From the IMG/VR virus record IMGVR_UViG_3300036651_001450, positions 1-26,492 of that record: 26,492 nucleotides of DNA. One strand, 5' to 3'. Below, one piece after another: positions 1 to 6,533 of the stretch. Within the stretch, counting starts at the first letter, position 1, and the number at the start of each line of letters is the position of its first letter. Source of the DNA: a virus. The position numbers and the translations under genes are program-made. The notes below the pieces were generated by a model that saw only the letters and a program-made list of their open reading frames with translations, did no database searches and had not been told where the DNA came from.

Positions 1-191
1 GAGAGGATTTAATACCAACTACAGGAGCTATAGCAGTAGTAGGAGTCCGTATCTTAGGTTACTTAAACCAAGATGGACAGATGGCATATAGATTCAAATG
101 GAATGGTGATGCTCAAGCTACTGAAGTCATTGGTCTACTAGAATTAATTAAGACAGAAATGGCTATGACAGCATTAGGAAAAGATGAGTAA
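1..191 (+). CDS. Hypothetical protein, 3' end only
   Basis: The reading frame is open from base 3 to a TAA at 189-191 and encodes the last 62 residues of a protein whose start lies outside the window. The visible part is a mixed alpha/beta stretch with IAVVGVRILGYLNQDG and a helical end, LLELIKTEMAMTALGKDE. I recognise no domain. The gene is followed directly by a hairpin terminator, so it is the last gene of its transcription unit. The function is unknown. Confidence 0.6.
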   Translation, partial: EDLIPTTGAIAVVGVRILGYLNQDGQMAYRFKWNGDAQATEVIGLLELIKTEMAMTALGKDE

Positions 192-213
192 ATTATAATC
201 CTCTTTAGTAACC

Positions 214-241
214 GGGCAGCGTAAGCTGCCCTTTACTATTT
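214..241 (+). terminator. Rho-independent terminator
   Basis: A perfect 7-bp stem (GGGCAGC at 214-220, GCTGCCC at 225-231) closes a GTAA loop, a GNRA-type tetraloop. It is followed by TTTACTATTT. It lies between the stop of the first gene and the transporter gene. The T-rich tail also contains the TACTAT hexamer proposed as the next gene's -10 box, so terminator and promoter are merged. Confidence 0.75.
234..239 (+). promoter_or_regulatory. Candidate -10 box for a leaderless gene
   Basis: TACTAT is followed by exactly 7 bases and then the ATG at 247. The same TACTAT-N7-ATG arrangement occurs before the genes at 9500, 18670 and 25848. No -35 match is visible because the terminator stem occupies that position. 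Transcription would start at or next to the A of the start codon, so the mRNA would be leaderless. Confidence 0.45.
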
Positions 242-246
242 AGTGT

Positions 247-690
247 ATGAAAATAGATAAGGGAGTCATGTCCCAGTTCATCTTCGGGTCCTTTGATGGG
301 GTCGTAACTGTTCTGGGAGTTATTATCGGATTACTAGCTACGGGCAGTCCTGGGAATATTGTTCATGCCTGTATTGGATTAGCTGCCGCTGCGGCAGTGT
401 CGATGGGGGGGGGAGAATTACTGGGTGATAACTCCTCTAGTATTCTCAAGGCTATAGCTATGGGGGCTGCAACTTTATTTGGTACACTTATACCTGTAAT
501 TCCCTTTATCTTTTTACCTAAATTAGCAGCTTGTTTTGGTACCGCCATCCTTACTGTTGGAGTGGGCTTTCTCATAGGCCATTTTAGGGATAAGGGTAAA
601 GCAGGATATGTTCAAACCTTTATTTTACTAGGTGCAGCTGTAGCAATAACTGTAGCTGTAACATTATTAATTCCCGGAGCAGGAGGATAA
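247..690 (+). CDS. VIT1/CCC1-family membrane transporter, minimal form
   Basis: This 147-residue protein is almost entirely hydrophobic. It matches the VIT1/CCC1 iron/manganese transporter family. TM1 carries the signature GSFDGVVTVLG with Asp17, the position of the metal-path Asp in plant VIT1. TM2 carries AAAVSMGGGELLGD with Met53 and Glu57, where VIT1 has its conserved Ser-Met-Gly. TM3 carries LIPVIPFIF with the paired prolines typical of the family. TM4-5 follow a short charged loop, GHFRDKGKAGY. Family members are usually well over 200 residues with a cytoplasmic Glu-rich metal-binding domain between TM2 and TM3. Here only a dozen residues (DNSSSILKAIAM) replace it. The ATG lies 7 bases after a TACTAT box. 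Expected function is transport of Fe2+/Mn2+ across the host membrane; a loss-of-function or holin-like role cannot be excluded. Confidence 0.8.
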   Translation: MKIDKGVMSQFIFGSFDGVVTVLGVIIGLLATGSPGNIVHACIGLAAAAAVSMGGGELLGDNSSSILKAIAMGAATLFGTLIPVIPFIFLPKLAACFGTAILTVGVGFLIGHFRDKGKAGYVQTFILLGAAVAITVAVTLLIPGAGG

Positions 691-694
691 TTAT

Positions 695-820
695 ATGGAA
701 AAGAAAACAGAATCACATACAATTGTACGCGATCAATTTATTACACTAACCAAGCAGGGTAAGGCACAATTACGTAAGATAAGTGGACAGTACACCGGCA
801 GGAAGCAGCCTAAGAAGTAG
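695..820 (+). CDS. Small basic hypothetical protein (41 aa)
   Basis: This short ORF has a strong AGGAGG Shine-Dalgarno at 681-686, inside the 3' end of the transporter gene, with an 8-base spacer to the ATG. The product is 41 residues, rich in Lys, Arg, Gln and Thr, ends in RKQPKK, and has no membrane segment. Nothing in it is recognisable. The coupling to the transporter gene suggests co-expression. It is the first of a series of tiny Lys-tailed proteins between here and 2639. Confidence 0.6.
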   Translation: MEKKTESHTIVRDQFITLTKQGKAQLRKISGQYTGRKQPKK

Positions 821-829
821 TGATATAAT
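821..829 (+). promoter_or_regulatory. Extended -10 promoter of the LAGLIDADG gene
   Basis: TGATATAAT is a TGn extended -10 with a consensus hexamer at 824-829. The ATG at 836 follows after 6 bases, so the predicted start of transcription falls on the start codon. There is no Shine-Dalgarno. This gives the homing endonuclease its own leaderless transcript. Confidence 0.55.
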
Positions 830-835
830 TATGAT

Positions 836-1423
836 ATGAATACATGCCATTTCGAATCGTTTAATTTTAGAATAGAGCCTATATCTTTAGCCTATATGGC
901 TGCATTAATCGATGGAGAAGGTTCAATACATATTATTAATGATTCTAAAAAAGAATCTAGTTATATTCTTAAACTTAAAATAACAATGACAAACAGGTTA
1001 GTTCTTGAAAAAGTACAAGAACGCTTTGGTGGCAGGCTACATGGACCGTATATGCATAGCGGACTACACAACCTGCCAACATGGGAATGGAATATTACGT
1101 CTAGGGCTGTTTATAATTTACTATTAGAGCTGTATCCTTATATGATTGTAAAACGTGAGCAAGCGCACATAGCAATTGATTTTTATCATGCGTCTTTTAT
1201 GTGTCGAGGTTATAGAAACCAATATAATCCTATAACGGATCAAGAAATCAAAGATAGACATACCTGGTATTTAGCTATGAAGTTCGCTAACAAATATGGA
1301 GTTGATTATAATGGCAAAGCTCAGTATCTCACAGAGGAAGAAGATTCCACAGTCACAATTCGGTGTACCATCGAAAGCGAAAACAGCTGCCGGGAAAGCG
1401 AAGTCGGGATCTTTTCCGATTAA
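836..1423 (+). CDS. LAGLIDADG homing endonuclease
   Basis: This 195-residue protein has a single LAGLIDADG helix at residues 18-31 (LAYMAALIDGEGSI) with acidic residue Glu28. It is followed by a beta-rich DNA-binding fold (LKLKITMTNRLVLEKVQERFGG, GGRLHGPY, WEWNITSRAVYNLLLELYPY) typical of single-motif, dimeric enzymes. It is a free-standing homing endonuclease that would cut an unoccupied allele and spread by repair. Its last roughly 38 codons (from 1311) overlap the next gene in another frame and show no family similarity, so the C-terminus may be accidental read-through after the true stop was lost on insertion. It sits in a run of tiny genes and has its own leaderless promoter. Confidence 0.85.
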   Translation: MNTCHFESFNFRIEPISLAYMAALIDGEGSIHIINDSKKESSYILKLKITMTNRLVLEKVQERFGGRLHGPYMHSGLHNLPTWEWNITSRAVYNLLLELYPYMIVKREQAHIAIDFYHASFMCRGYRNQYNPITDQEIKDRHTWYLAMKFANKYGVDYNGKAQYLTEEEDSTVTIRCTIESENSCRESEVGIFSD

Positions 1424-1550
1424 TGATAAAAAACATGCACGTTCTGCATTGATGTTAATAGGAAAAGCTTCACCCGCAGAACGTCCAGCTATTAGAGCTA
1501 AAGCGGACAGAATGTTAGGCAAGAGTGCCAAAAAGAAAAAGAGTAAGTAG
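1311..1550 (+). CDS. Small basic protein with an HAR-motif domain (DUF6582-like)
   Basis: I chose ATG 1311 (79 residues, starting MAKLSISQRKKIP) rather than the upstream ATG at 1296, because GGAG at 1299-1302 lies 8 bases before it. The core reads RKKIPQSQFGVP, then FPINDKKHARSALMLIG, then RPAIRAKADRML. This matches a short domain common in phages and prophages, often next to or fused to head proteins; I believe it is called DUF6582, but the name is from memory. It ends in a SAKKKKSK tail. The start region is embedded in the 3' end of the LAGLIDADG gene. Its role is unknown, possibly virion or nucleic-acid binding. Confidence 0.65.
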   Translation: MAKLSISQRKKIPQSQFGVPSKAKTAAGKAKSGSFPINDKKHARSALMLIGKASPAERPAIRAKADRMLGKSAKKKKSK

Positions 1551-1668
1551 TGGTCGCTATCCTGACGTACATAAGCCAGGAATAAGTCCTAATATCAAAA
1601 AGCGGAAGACCGCCGCAGCTCCCGACCCCTACTTTAAAAAGAGGAAGAACCCCAATGCCAAAATCTAG
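1525..1668 (+). CDS. Small basic hypothetical protein, GTG start (47 aa)
   Basis: GTG 1525 opens a 47-codon frame that overlaps the previous gene by 26 bases and the next by 14. The product begins VPKRKRVSSGRYPDVHKPG (Met at the first position in translation). It is dominated by Lys/Arg, Pro and Asn and ends NPNAKI. It resembles the neighbouring 43-residue product in starting with MPK-R/S and in its charge. There is no recognisable domain. The tight overlaps on both sides support a real gene, but the GTG start is only a best guess. Confidence 0.45.
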   Translation: MPKRKRVSSGRYPDVHKPGISPNIKKRKTAAAPDPYFKKRKNPNAKI

Positions 1669-1786
1669 AAAACTAAGTGGTGGTAAGGGTCAACCAACAT
1701 ATAGAACTATGGCTCCAACTAAATGGACACAAGACAGTAATTCTATTTTAACCCCAAACAAACGTTTACGGAAAAAGAAAAAGTAA
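1655..1786 (+). CDS. Small basic hypothetical protein (43 aa)
   Basis: ATG 1655 is preceded by GAGGAAG (1641-1647), a good ribosome-binding site. The 43-residue product begins MPKSRKLSGGKGQ and ends RLRKKKK. Its TAA shares its last base with the ATG of the next gene at 1786 (TAATG), so translation is coupled to the adhesin gene. There is no recognised domain. Charge and size match the other tiny proteins in this cluster. Confidence 0.6.
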   Translation: MPKSRKLSGGKGQPTYRTMAPTKWTQDSNSILTPNKRLRKKKK

Positions 1787-2475
1787 TGGCTAACTTTCCA
1801 ATATATCAAGCTGGAGTATTTTATCAAGCAAGCACTTTAGTATTTGACAATGCCGGTAATCTTTGGGAATCGTTAGTTAATGTTTCTAATGTTACTCCAG
1901 GTACAGATGCAACCAAATGGAGAGAAGTTGGTACAGTAGGATCACCAAGCCCACTTCATACTGGGGTGCCAGTCGTCCGCAAGTTCCCGTTTGCCTTCGA
2001 TACACCGAACCTCTTGACTGGGGCGGCTGTCTACACGCCGACCATCGGGGACATCCTCATGGACGCATGGATTCAGATCAACACCCCGTGGGACGGGACC
2101 ACACCGTGCGGTGACATTGGGAGCTTCGCGAGCGGCAACTTCGGGCTGTGGGGTTTCGGGATCGGTCCTTTGGACATGACGGGTCAGGATTTCACGTTCG
2201 ACGGCTTACAGGTCGGCAACGGCAACGTCACCCCGCAAGTGACCCCGACTAGGGGGATGTGGTCGGACCTTCTGACCGCGGCCAACACCGAAGGCTCTGT
2301 GCAACCCGGTCAGACGGTCAACTACGTCGGCCCGATCCGGTTCCTCCCTGGCATCTTCGTGAATGCCGATCCGATCAAGGTTGTCGTGTCGCAGGACGGC
2401 ACCACAATCGGAGCCAGCCCTGGACCGACACAGGGCGCTGCCGTCCTCTACCTCGTCACAGTCACCCCAATATAA
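1786..2475 (+). CDS. Modular tail adhesin, AT-rich head and GC-rich tail
   Basis: This 229-residue protein has two parts. Residues 1-48 are a diverged copy of the module seen at 18670, 24806 (minus) and 25848: FYQ..TLVFDNAGNLWESL then TDATKWREV, resembling CBM5/12-type (chitin-binding type 3) modules with conserved aromatics, GNLW and a final Trp. From about residue 62 (VVRKFPFAFDTPNLLTGAAV) to the end it is beta-rich and homologous to the C-terminal part of the minus-strand protein at 24054-24806: both have GDILxDAW, WDGTTPxGD, a DPI..V.VSQ(D/N)GTT motif and a QG(A/S)AVLY.VT end. Base composition flips at about 1960 inside the gene, so the C-terminal domain looks acquired. Probable virion receptor-binding protein. 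It is coupled to the gene upstream. Confidence 0.6.
   Translation: MANFPIYQAGVFYQASTLVFDNAGNLWESLVNVSNVTPGTDATKWREVGTVGSPSPLHTGVPVVRKFPFAFDTPNLLTGAAVYTPTIGDILMDAWIQINTPWDGTTPCGDIGSFASGNFGLWGFGIGPLDMTGQDFTFDGLQVGNGNVTPQVTPTRGMWSDLLTAANTEGSVQPGQTVNYVGPIRFLPGIFVNADPIKVVVSQDGTTIGASPGPTQGAAVLYLVTVTPI
1960..2475. other. GC-rich cassette 1
   Basis: Composition changes abruptly from AT-rich to GC-rich near 1960, inside the adhesin gene, and back at its stop codon (2475). Codons in this block prefer C/G in third position, unlike the N-terminal part. The block encodes only the C-terminal domain, consistent with a swapped module from a high-GC source. Confidence 0.7.
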
Positions 2476-2477
2476 CG

Positions 2478-2639
2478 ATGCCTAGTTCATCAGTAAGAAT
2501 GGGTTCTAATAACACAATGTATGACTATATGGTCTATGGTCATGTACCCACTAAGCCCATTAAAGTCAAAGTAGTAACAGAACAAGCAGACCAATTAAGA
2601 AAGAATCAGCGCAGCAAAAGGAATAAGAATGTCAAGTAG
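2478..2639 (+). CDS. Small basic hypothetical protein (53 aa)
   Basis: The ATG at 2478 lies 3 bases after the adhesin stop, exactly where composition returns to AT-rich. The product has 53 residues, begins MPSSSVRMGSNNTMYDYMVY and ends RSKRNKNVK. The N-terminal half is Ser/Tyr/Met-rich and the C-terminal half is basic. No domain is recognised. It overlaps the next gene by 11 bases. Confidence 0.6.
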   Translation: MPSSSVRMGSNNTMYDYMVYGHVPTKPIKVKVVTEQADQLRKNQRSKRNKNVK

Positions 2640-2868
2640 CCTTTATCATGATAACCATCAGAACTCAGCACCCACACCAGGTAATGGGCTAACTGACGCA
2701 CCTACCAAGACACTGCGTCACTATGGCCCCAATTTCACACCACTATCTGAGTATGTTTCATCCACTCCAGATGCATGGCCCCCAACCTATAGCACTCTAG
2801 CCGGTATTGACAATACACCTCAGGCTGGCCTAGCAGGTCTACCACCCAATAAGGATGCAGTTAGTTAA
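2629..2868 (+). CDS. Hypothetical protein, Pro/Thr-rich (79 aa)
   Basis: ATG 2629 overlaps the previous gene by 11 bases, and the stop lies 2 bases before the long fibre gene. The 79-residue product (MSSSLYHDNHQNSAPTPGNG...) is rich in Pro, Thr, Ser and Asn, with little predicted secondary structure and no membrane segment. The position directly before a fibre gene suggests a virion or tail-assembly role, but that is inference only. Confidence 0.55.
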   Translation: MSSSLYHDNHQNSAPTPGNGLTDAPTKTLRHYGPNFTPLSEYVSSTPDAWPPTYSTLAGIDNTPQAGLAGLPPNKDAVS

Positions 2869-2870
2869 TA

Positions 2871-5594
2871 ATGGCTTCTAATTGGCCTGATTCTATAGAT
2901 AACTTCGGTACCGTAACTGGTACCGAGTCTACCAACCATCCTAATGCGGCTGGCTTAACTCATGCTGGCGTCCATAATCTATTAGCAGATGCTGTTACTA
3001 AATTAGAAACACAATTACAAAACGTGGTAGCGGCGACACCTAATAGTGGTGGAACACAATTATCATTCTTTCCCGCAAATCCCGCAGGATTAACTACTTT
3101 AGTAGAAACTCCAGATCCAGTAAGTGGTACTGGATCACGTACGGATTTAGTATTAGCTGGAGATCAATCTCTTTTATCTGTTAAAATATCTGGTGATACA
3201 TATCCTAGGTGGTTATTAAACTCTGATCCAACAGATGGTTTATACTTTGCAGATGGTACAATCGATCCATATGGCAGCGGTGCTAATATCTGGTATACAG
3301 GCAATGGTACCAATGGACGACTTTCACTGTATGGTCCAAGTGGCATTGAGTTTCGTATGGAGAACGTCGGAGGCCCATTTTCACAGTCTCATCTGATTAG
3401 TGGTGGTTGGGTAGCTGCCCAAAGTACCGATCAGCCCATTCTTCAATTTCAGCAAAATGCTTCGGGTACATTCAGTACCTTTGGTCTTTACGGGCATAGT
3501 CTTCACAATACTCCAAATGGATATGTTTATGCCCGTGAGGCTGGTGATCTATGTATCATAGATGGGCTTCTTGGGGCCACTCCGGGTCTTTGGCAGGCTA
3601 CCACGGCGGGTATTAGTAATTGGGTGCAAATAGGTAGCGGTGGAACCTCATTATATGGTGAGACCAGTATAAGTCAAAATACTGCCTTAGGCTATGGTGC
3701 TTTAGGTATTACAACAATTGGTGGTTCGGATAATGGGTCACTTTCTAGCGTAGCTGTCGGTGTAACCGCGCTTTATGCAACTACTGGTGTAAACTATAAT
3801 AATGTAGCTGTGGGGTATGCTGCTGGAAATGCTCTAATAGGACACTCTAGTGTTGCAGTTGGTACTGATGCTTTAAGTAGTACAACTGGTAGTCAAAATA
3901 TTGGTATTGGTGATTTTGCTGGGACCTGTGCAAACGGTTTTATACTTACTGGATCAGATAATGTTTCGATAGGATATAGAGCTAGTTCTGGTAATGTGTC
4001 AGCTAATACTACGAGTAGTAATAATATCGCAATTGGAACCGAATCCTTAACTCTTGCACACGGTGCGACCGATAATGTTGCAATTGGATATAGATCGATC
4101 TATGATAGTGCTACACCAGCCACGGGTCAATATAATGTAGCTATAGGTTCATTAGCTGGTCAAGGCTTATATGCCGGTACCCATAATACTTATATAGGAT
4201 ACAATGCTGCAAGTGCTGGCTATGCTGGCCATAGTTCAGATCAATCAAATGTGATAGGCATTGGGGCACTTGCCGGTGGCATTGGGGTAGGTTCGATTGC
4301 TATTGGTAATTTTGGATCAGTGATAGGGCTAAGGGCAATCGGTATTGGATATAGTATCACCCAAACCGGGGATTCTTCTATACTAATAGGGGGAGATGGG
4401 GTTGTTAGCGGAATTGGCTCGATTGCTATTGGTGACTCTGTTAGTGGTAGCGGCCAGAGTAGTATCAGTATAGGTCAAGGTTCTGGATCCGGTGCTAACT
4501 ATGCAATCACAATTGGTACATCCGCAACAGCTAATGGTGTAGCATCTATAGCTATTGGCCAAAATTCTGGTGGTACTGGTACTAATGGGGTATGGTTAGG
4601 ATTGGATGCTGGTGGTACTGGCAATAATAGCGTTGCTATTGGTTATGGTGCGACAACTAATGCGGATGGTGCAGTAGCTATAGGGGTAGACCATACTGGT
4701 ACTGCAGCTTCTTCTGCTACTCAGGACTTAATTGTTCTAGGTACTTCAAATCATACAGTAAATGTACCTGGTTCATTAACTGTCCAGGGAGTAGCGGTTG
4801 GTAATCCTAGTTATTTCCCTGCTAATGCTACTGGATTTACTACTACTACCACTACACCAGATCCCATATCTGGAGCTAATAGTCGTAAAAATCTAGAAGT
4901 AGCCGCGAATCAATCTATTCTATCTGTGCAAATATCTGGAGATTCATATCCTAGGTGGGTTCTAGGTTCTGATCCACATAGCGGTGGGTTATGGGCTGGA
5001 GATGGTACTTTTGAACCATTTAATAACGGTGCCTTTTTATATTACGATCCATCTCTAAAGTGTTATACCTTTGGTGGGGGCGGGACAATCGGACCAGATG
5101 TTGTATTGGGCTCTACGAGTTTTACTTCGGTTGGTAATCATAATCCTAATAGTTATATTACTCCCATTACAGCCGGAGAACTAGCTATAAGTGTTGCTTT
5201 CGGTTCTACTGTACAGACGGGCCTGTGGATTTCAACTAGTAGTTCTAATACGAGTTGGAATCAACTCGCAACTGTACAAGAATATGTAAATACAGTAGCA
5301 AGTTCGGGCGCAACCCAAACTATACCTGATCCATTCTTAGAAACTATCAATAATATAACCCTGACCGCAAACTGTACCCTCACGTTTCCGACCGCAGTGG
5401 CGGGCAAGTCGTTCTTGCTCGGACTGTTGCAGGACGCCACGGGGTCACGAACGGTCACTTGGCCGGGGACAGTCAAATGGGCAGGCGGTACTGCACCGAC
5501 ATTGACAACTACCGCGTCAAAACTGGATATGTTCTCATTCGTTTGTCTGGACGGGACTAACTGGCTCGGCGTAGTAGCTGGGGAAAACTTCTAA
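2871..5594 (+). CDS. Long tail fibre with YadA-like head repeats
   Basis: This 907-residue protein is built from recognisable modules. Residues 1-50 (NWPDSIDNFGTVT...AGLTHAGVHN) match the N-terminus of the collar fibre at 10136 and probably attach it to the virion. Residues about 66-245 form module A. Residues about 265-610 contain some 20 short repeats of the form (S/N)(V/I)AIGxxA, the beta-roll repeats of YadA/Hep_Hag trimeric adhesin heads. Residues about 648-820 repeat module A. The last about 80 residues form a beta domain with GSRTVTWPGTVKWAGG and a C-terminal WLGVVAGENF, a common phage fibre tip; this part is GC-rich. The protein is probably a trimeric fibre for receptor binding. Its stop overlaps the next ATG (TAATG). 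Confidence 0.85.
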   Translation: MASNWPDSIDNFGTVTGTESTNHPNAAGLTHAGVHNLLADAVTKLETQLQNVVAATPNSGGTQLSFFPANPAGLTTLVETPDPVSGTGSRTDLVLAGDQSLLSVKISGDTYPRWLLNSDPTDGLYFADGTIDPYGSGANIWYTGNGTNGRLSLYGPSGIEFRMENVGGPFSQSHLISGGWVAAQSTDQPILQFQQNASGTFSTFGLYGHSLHNTPNGYVYAREAGDLCIIDGLLGATPGLWQATTAGISNWVQIGSGGTSLYGETSISQNTALGYGALGITTIGGSDNGSLSSVAVGVTALYATTGVNYNNVAVGYAAGNALIGHSSVAVGTDALSSTTGSQNIGIGDFAGTCANGFILTGSDNVSIGYRASSGNVSANTTSSNNIAIGTESLTLAHGATDNVAIGYRSIYDSATPATGQYNVAIGSLAGQGLYAGTHNTYIGYNAASAGYAGHSSDQSNVIGIGALAGGIGVGSIAIGNFGSVIGLRAIGIGYSITQTGDSSILIGGDGVVSGIGSIAIGDSVSGSGQSSISIGQGSGSGANYAITIGTSATANGVASIAIGQNSGGTGTNGVWLGLDAGGTGNNSVAIGYGATTNADGAVAIGVDHTGTAASSATQDLIVLGTSNHTVNVPGSLTVQGVAVGNPSYFPANATGFTTTTTTPDPISGANSRKNLEVAANQSILSVQISGDSYPRWVLGSDPHSGGLWAGDGTFEPFNNGAFLYYDPSLKCYTFGGGGTIGPDVVLGSTSFTSVGNHNPNSYITPITAGELAISVAFGSTVQTGLWISTSSSNTSWNQLATVQEYVNTVASSGATQTIPDPFLETINNITLTANCTLTFPTAVAGKSFLLGLLQDATGSRTVTWPGTVKWAGGTAPTLTTTASKLDMFSFVCLDGTNWLGVVAGENF
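3066..3300 (+). repeat. Fibre module A, copy 1
   Basis: This encodes FFPANPAGLTTLVETPDPVS and, later, LLSVKISGDTYPRWLL. The second copy lies at 4812-5051. Between copies the protein matches in FPAN, PDP(V/I)SG, SILSV, ISGD(T/S)YPRW and DGT. Similarity probably continues past 3300 (GDLCI..GLW..T vs GELAI..GLW..T), giving a module of about 170 residues. Confidence 0.75.
3665..4700 (+). repeat. YadA/Hep_Hag-like repeat tract
   Basis: About twenty imperfect repeats of 13-25 codons, each centred on a (V/I)(A/S)(I/V)G tetrad: SVAVGVTAL, NVAVGYAAG, NIAIGTESL, NVAIGYRSI, NVAIGSLAG, SIAIGNFGS, SIAIGDSVS, SVAIGYGAT and others. At DNA level the repeats share words such as GTAGCTAT(T/A)GG, but they are diverged enough to have aged in place. 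Confidence 0.85.
4812..5051 (+). repeat. Fibre module A, copy 2
   Basis: This encodes YFPANATGFTTTTTTPDPIS and then ILSVQISGDSYPRWVL, the duplicate of 3066-3300. The two copies bracket the YadA-like repeat tract. Confidence 0.75.
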
Positions 5595-6253
5595 TGCACG
5601 CGGCCCGCCGGGGTCTGTGCAACGCTTCCAAGAAGCCGCTGCCCGTCTTCGTCAACTCGTTCACCAACCTTGGCTCGCCCGGTGGGACGACAGTGTCCTG
5701 CTCGTTCGTCGGTGGCGATCTGACGGTCGGCAACTACGTCTACGCCGTACTCGCCAACAGTGCCGGTGTGGGGCCTCCTTGGACGATGCCGACCGGCTGG
5801 ACTCAAGTGGGCGGCACGGGAGGTTCCGCGTGCTTCCTGACGTTCTGCTACAAGAAGGTGGCCCCCGGCGACCCCGGTACAAGTGGGGGAGGGTCGGTCA
5901 CATTTACAACCAGTGCTGGCTCGGACCTGGCCCTAGCCATTCTGCAATACAGTTCCGCCGCCGACCCGACCGTACTTCCCACCTTCTCCACCGGGAGTAG
6001 CACTAATCCCTCTGCCCCCTCCGTCACCCCTTCCGGGTCTAACTATCTGTGGATCGCAGCGTTCACCGATCAGCACCCGAGGGATGTAACAGTCGGCCCG
6101 GCAGGACTCACTTCCCGCGCACACAACTTCAGCGGCATCAACGCGATGGTCGCAGTCTACGAAGGCACGACATCGAGCGGGGTGGCGACCGGCGCGGCCA
6201 CGCCGACGATCTCGGCAAGCGATTTGTGGATCGGGATGAGCACGCTGATATGA
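5594..6253 (+). CDS. Putative minor tail / virion surface protein
   Basis: This 219-residue protein is wholly encoded in GC-rich DNA, and its ATG overlaps the fibre stop. After a short basic start (MHAARRGLCNASKK) it is beta-rich and small-residue-rich: a GDLTVGNYVYAVLAN strand pair, then PPWTMPTGWTQVGG, FCYKKVAPGDPG, and SDLALAILQYSSA. The pattern 'PxGWTxVG...Y.K.A..GD' recurs in many phage and bacterial surface proteins with Ig-like or jelly-roll folds. There is no signal peptide or membrane segment. Coupling to the fibre gene suggests it is part of the same adhesion structure. No enzyme motif is visible. Confidence 0.55.
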   Translation: MHAARRGLCNASKKPLPVFVNSFTNLGSPGGTTVSCSFVGGDLTVGNYVYAVLANSAGVGPPWTMPTGWTQVGGTGGSACFLTFCYKKVAPGDPGTSGGGSVTFTTSAGSDLALAILQYSSAADPTVLPTFSTGSSTNPSAPSVTPSGSNYLWIAAFTDQHPRDVTVGPAGLTSRAHNFSGINAMVAVYEGTTSSGVATGAATPTISASDLWIGMSTLI

Positions 6254-6314
6254 CGTGCTCTTCCGTGTTCGTCTGCGACTGTTTGTGGGGGCTCCGATGC
6301 CGGTAGTCGCCCCC
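6238..6314 (+). terminator. GC-rich hairpins after the tail gene
   Basis: Two hairpins lie here. A 7-bp stem, GAGCACG (6238-6244) with CGTGCTC (6254-6260), straddles the stop codon. A second stem, GGGGGC (6287-6292) with GCCCCC (6309-6314), has an inner CCG/CGG pair and is followed by TCCCTTCT. Neither has a strong T run. The second resembles terminators of high-GC phages and may have come with the cassette. Confidence 0.35.
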
Positions 6315-6315
6315 T

Positions 6316-6430
6316 CCCTTCTACTGGAACGGCCCCATGACCGAGATTCTCTTCTACAACCGGGCCCTCAACGGGACCGAGCTTCGGCCAGGTCGAGACC
6401 TACCTCAAAGCCAAATGGGGCACTCCCTGA
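6316..6430 (+). pseudogene. Remnant of a LamG/ConA-like domain C-terminus, frameshifted
   Basis: The frame through 6322-6387 reads YWNGPMTEILFYNRALNGTE(LR), and the +1 frame from 6389 reads QVETYLKAKWGTP followed by TGA at 6428-6430. Together these give the typical C-terminal end of LamG/concanavalin-like lectin domains (E(I/V)L.YNRAL....R..VE.YL..KW). One extra C near 6388-6389 explains the break. No 5' part of the domain is present. It is most likely a leftover of a fibre gene end after recombination. Confidence 0.65.
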
Positions 6431-6453
6431 ACCAACGAGAGGAGGTGACCACC

Positions 6454-6513
6454 ATGGCCACCCGCCGACAGATCGCCGCCGCCAAGCGGAACACCAAGAA
6501 GGCCCAAGCCTAG
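6454..6513 (+). CDS. 19-residue basic ORF with strong RBS
   Basis: ATG 6454 follows GAGGAGGTG (6439-6447) at a suitable distance. The product, MATRRQIAAAKRNTKKAQA, is a basic amphipathic helix. It lies at the very end of the GC-rich cassette and may be the truncated start of a longer donor gene that was cut at the recombination point. Too short to assign. Confidence 0.35.
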   Translation: MATRRQIAAAKRNTKKAQA

Positions 6514-6533
6514 AACCGGATATAATCTTAATC

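Larger units (their letters stand above)
5365..6515. other. GC-rich cassette 2
   Basis: GC-rich sequence begins within the 3' end of the long fibre gene (about 5365). It runs through the whole of the next gene, a pair of GC-rich hairpins, a broken LamG-type fragment and a 19-codon ORF, then ends at the TAG at 6511-6513. AT-rich backbone resumes directly with a double TATAAT promoter. It looks like one contiguous piece of a high-GC phage tail region. Confidence 0.7.

Noticed and set aside
2259-2477. N-terminal extension of the 53-residue gene at 2478
   Set aside because: The upstream frame is the out-of-frame, Arg-rich reading of the GC-rich adhesin; composition changes exactly at the ATG at 2478.
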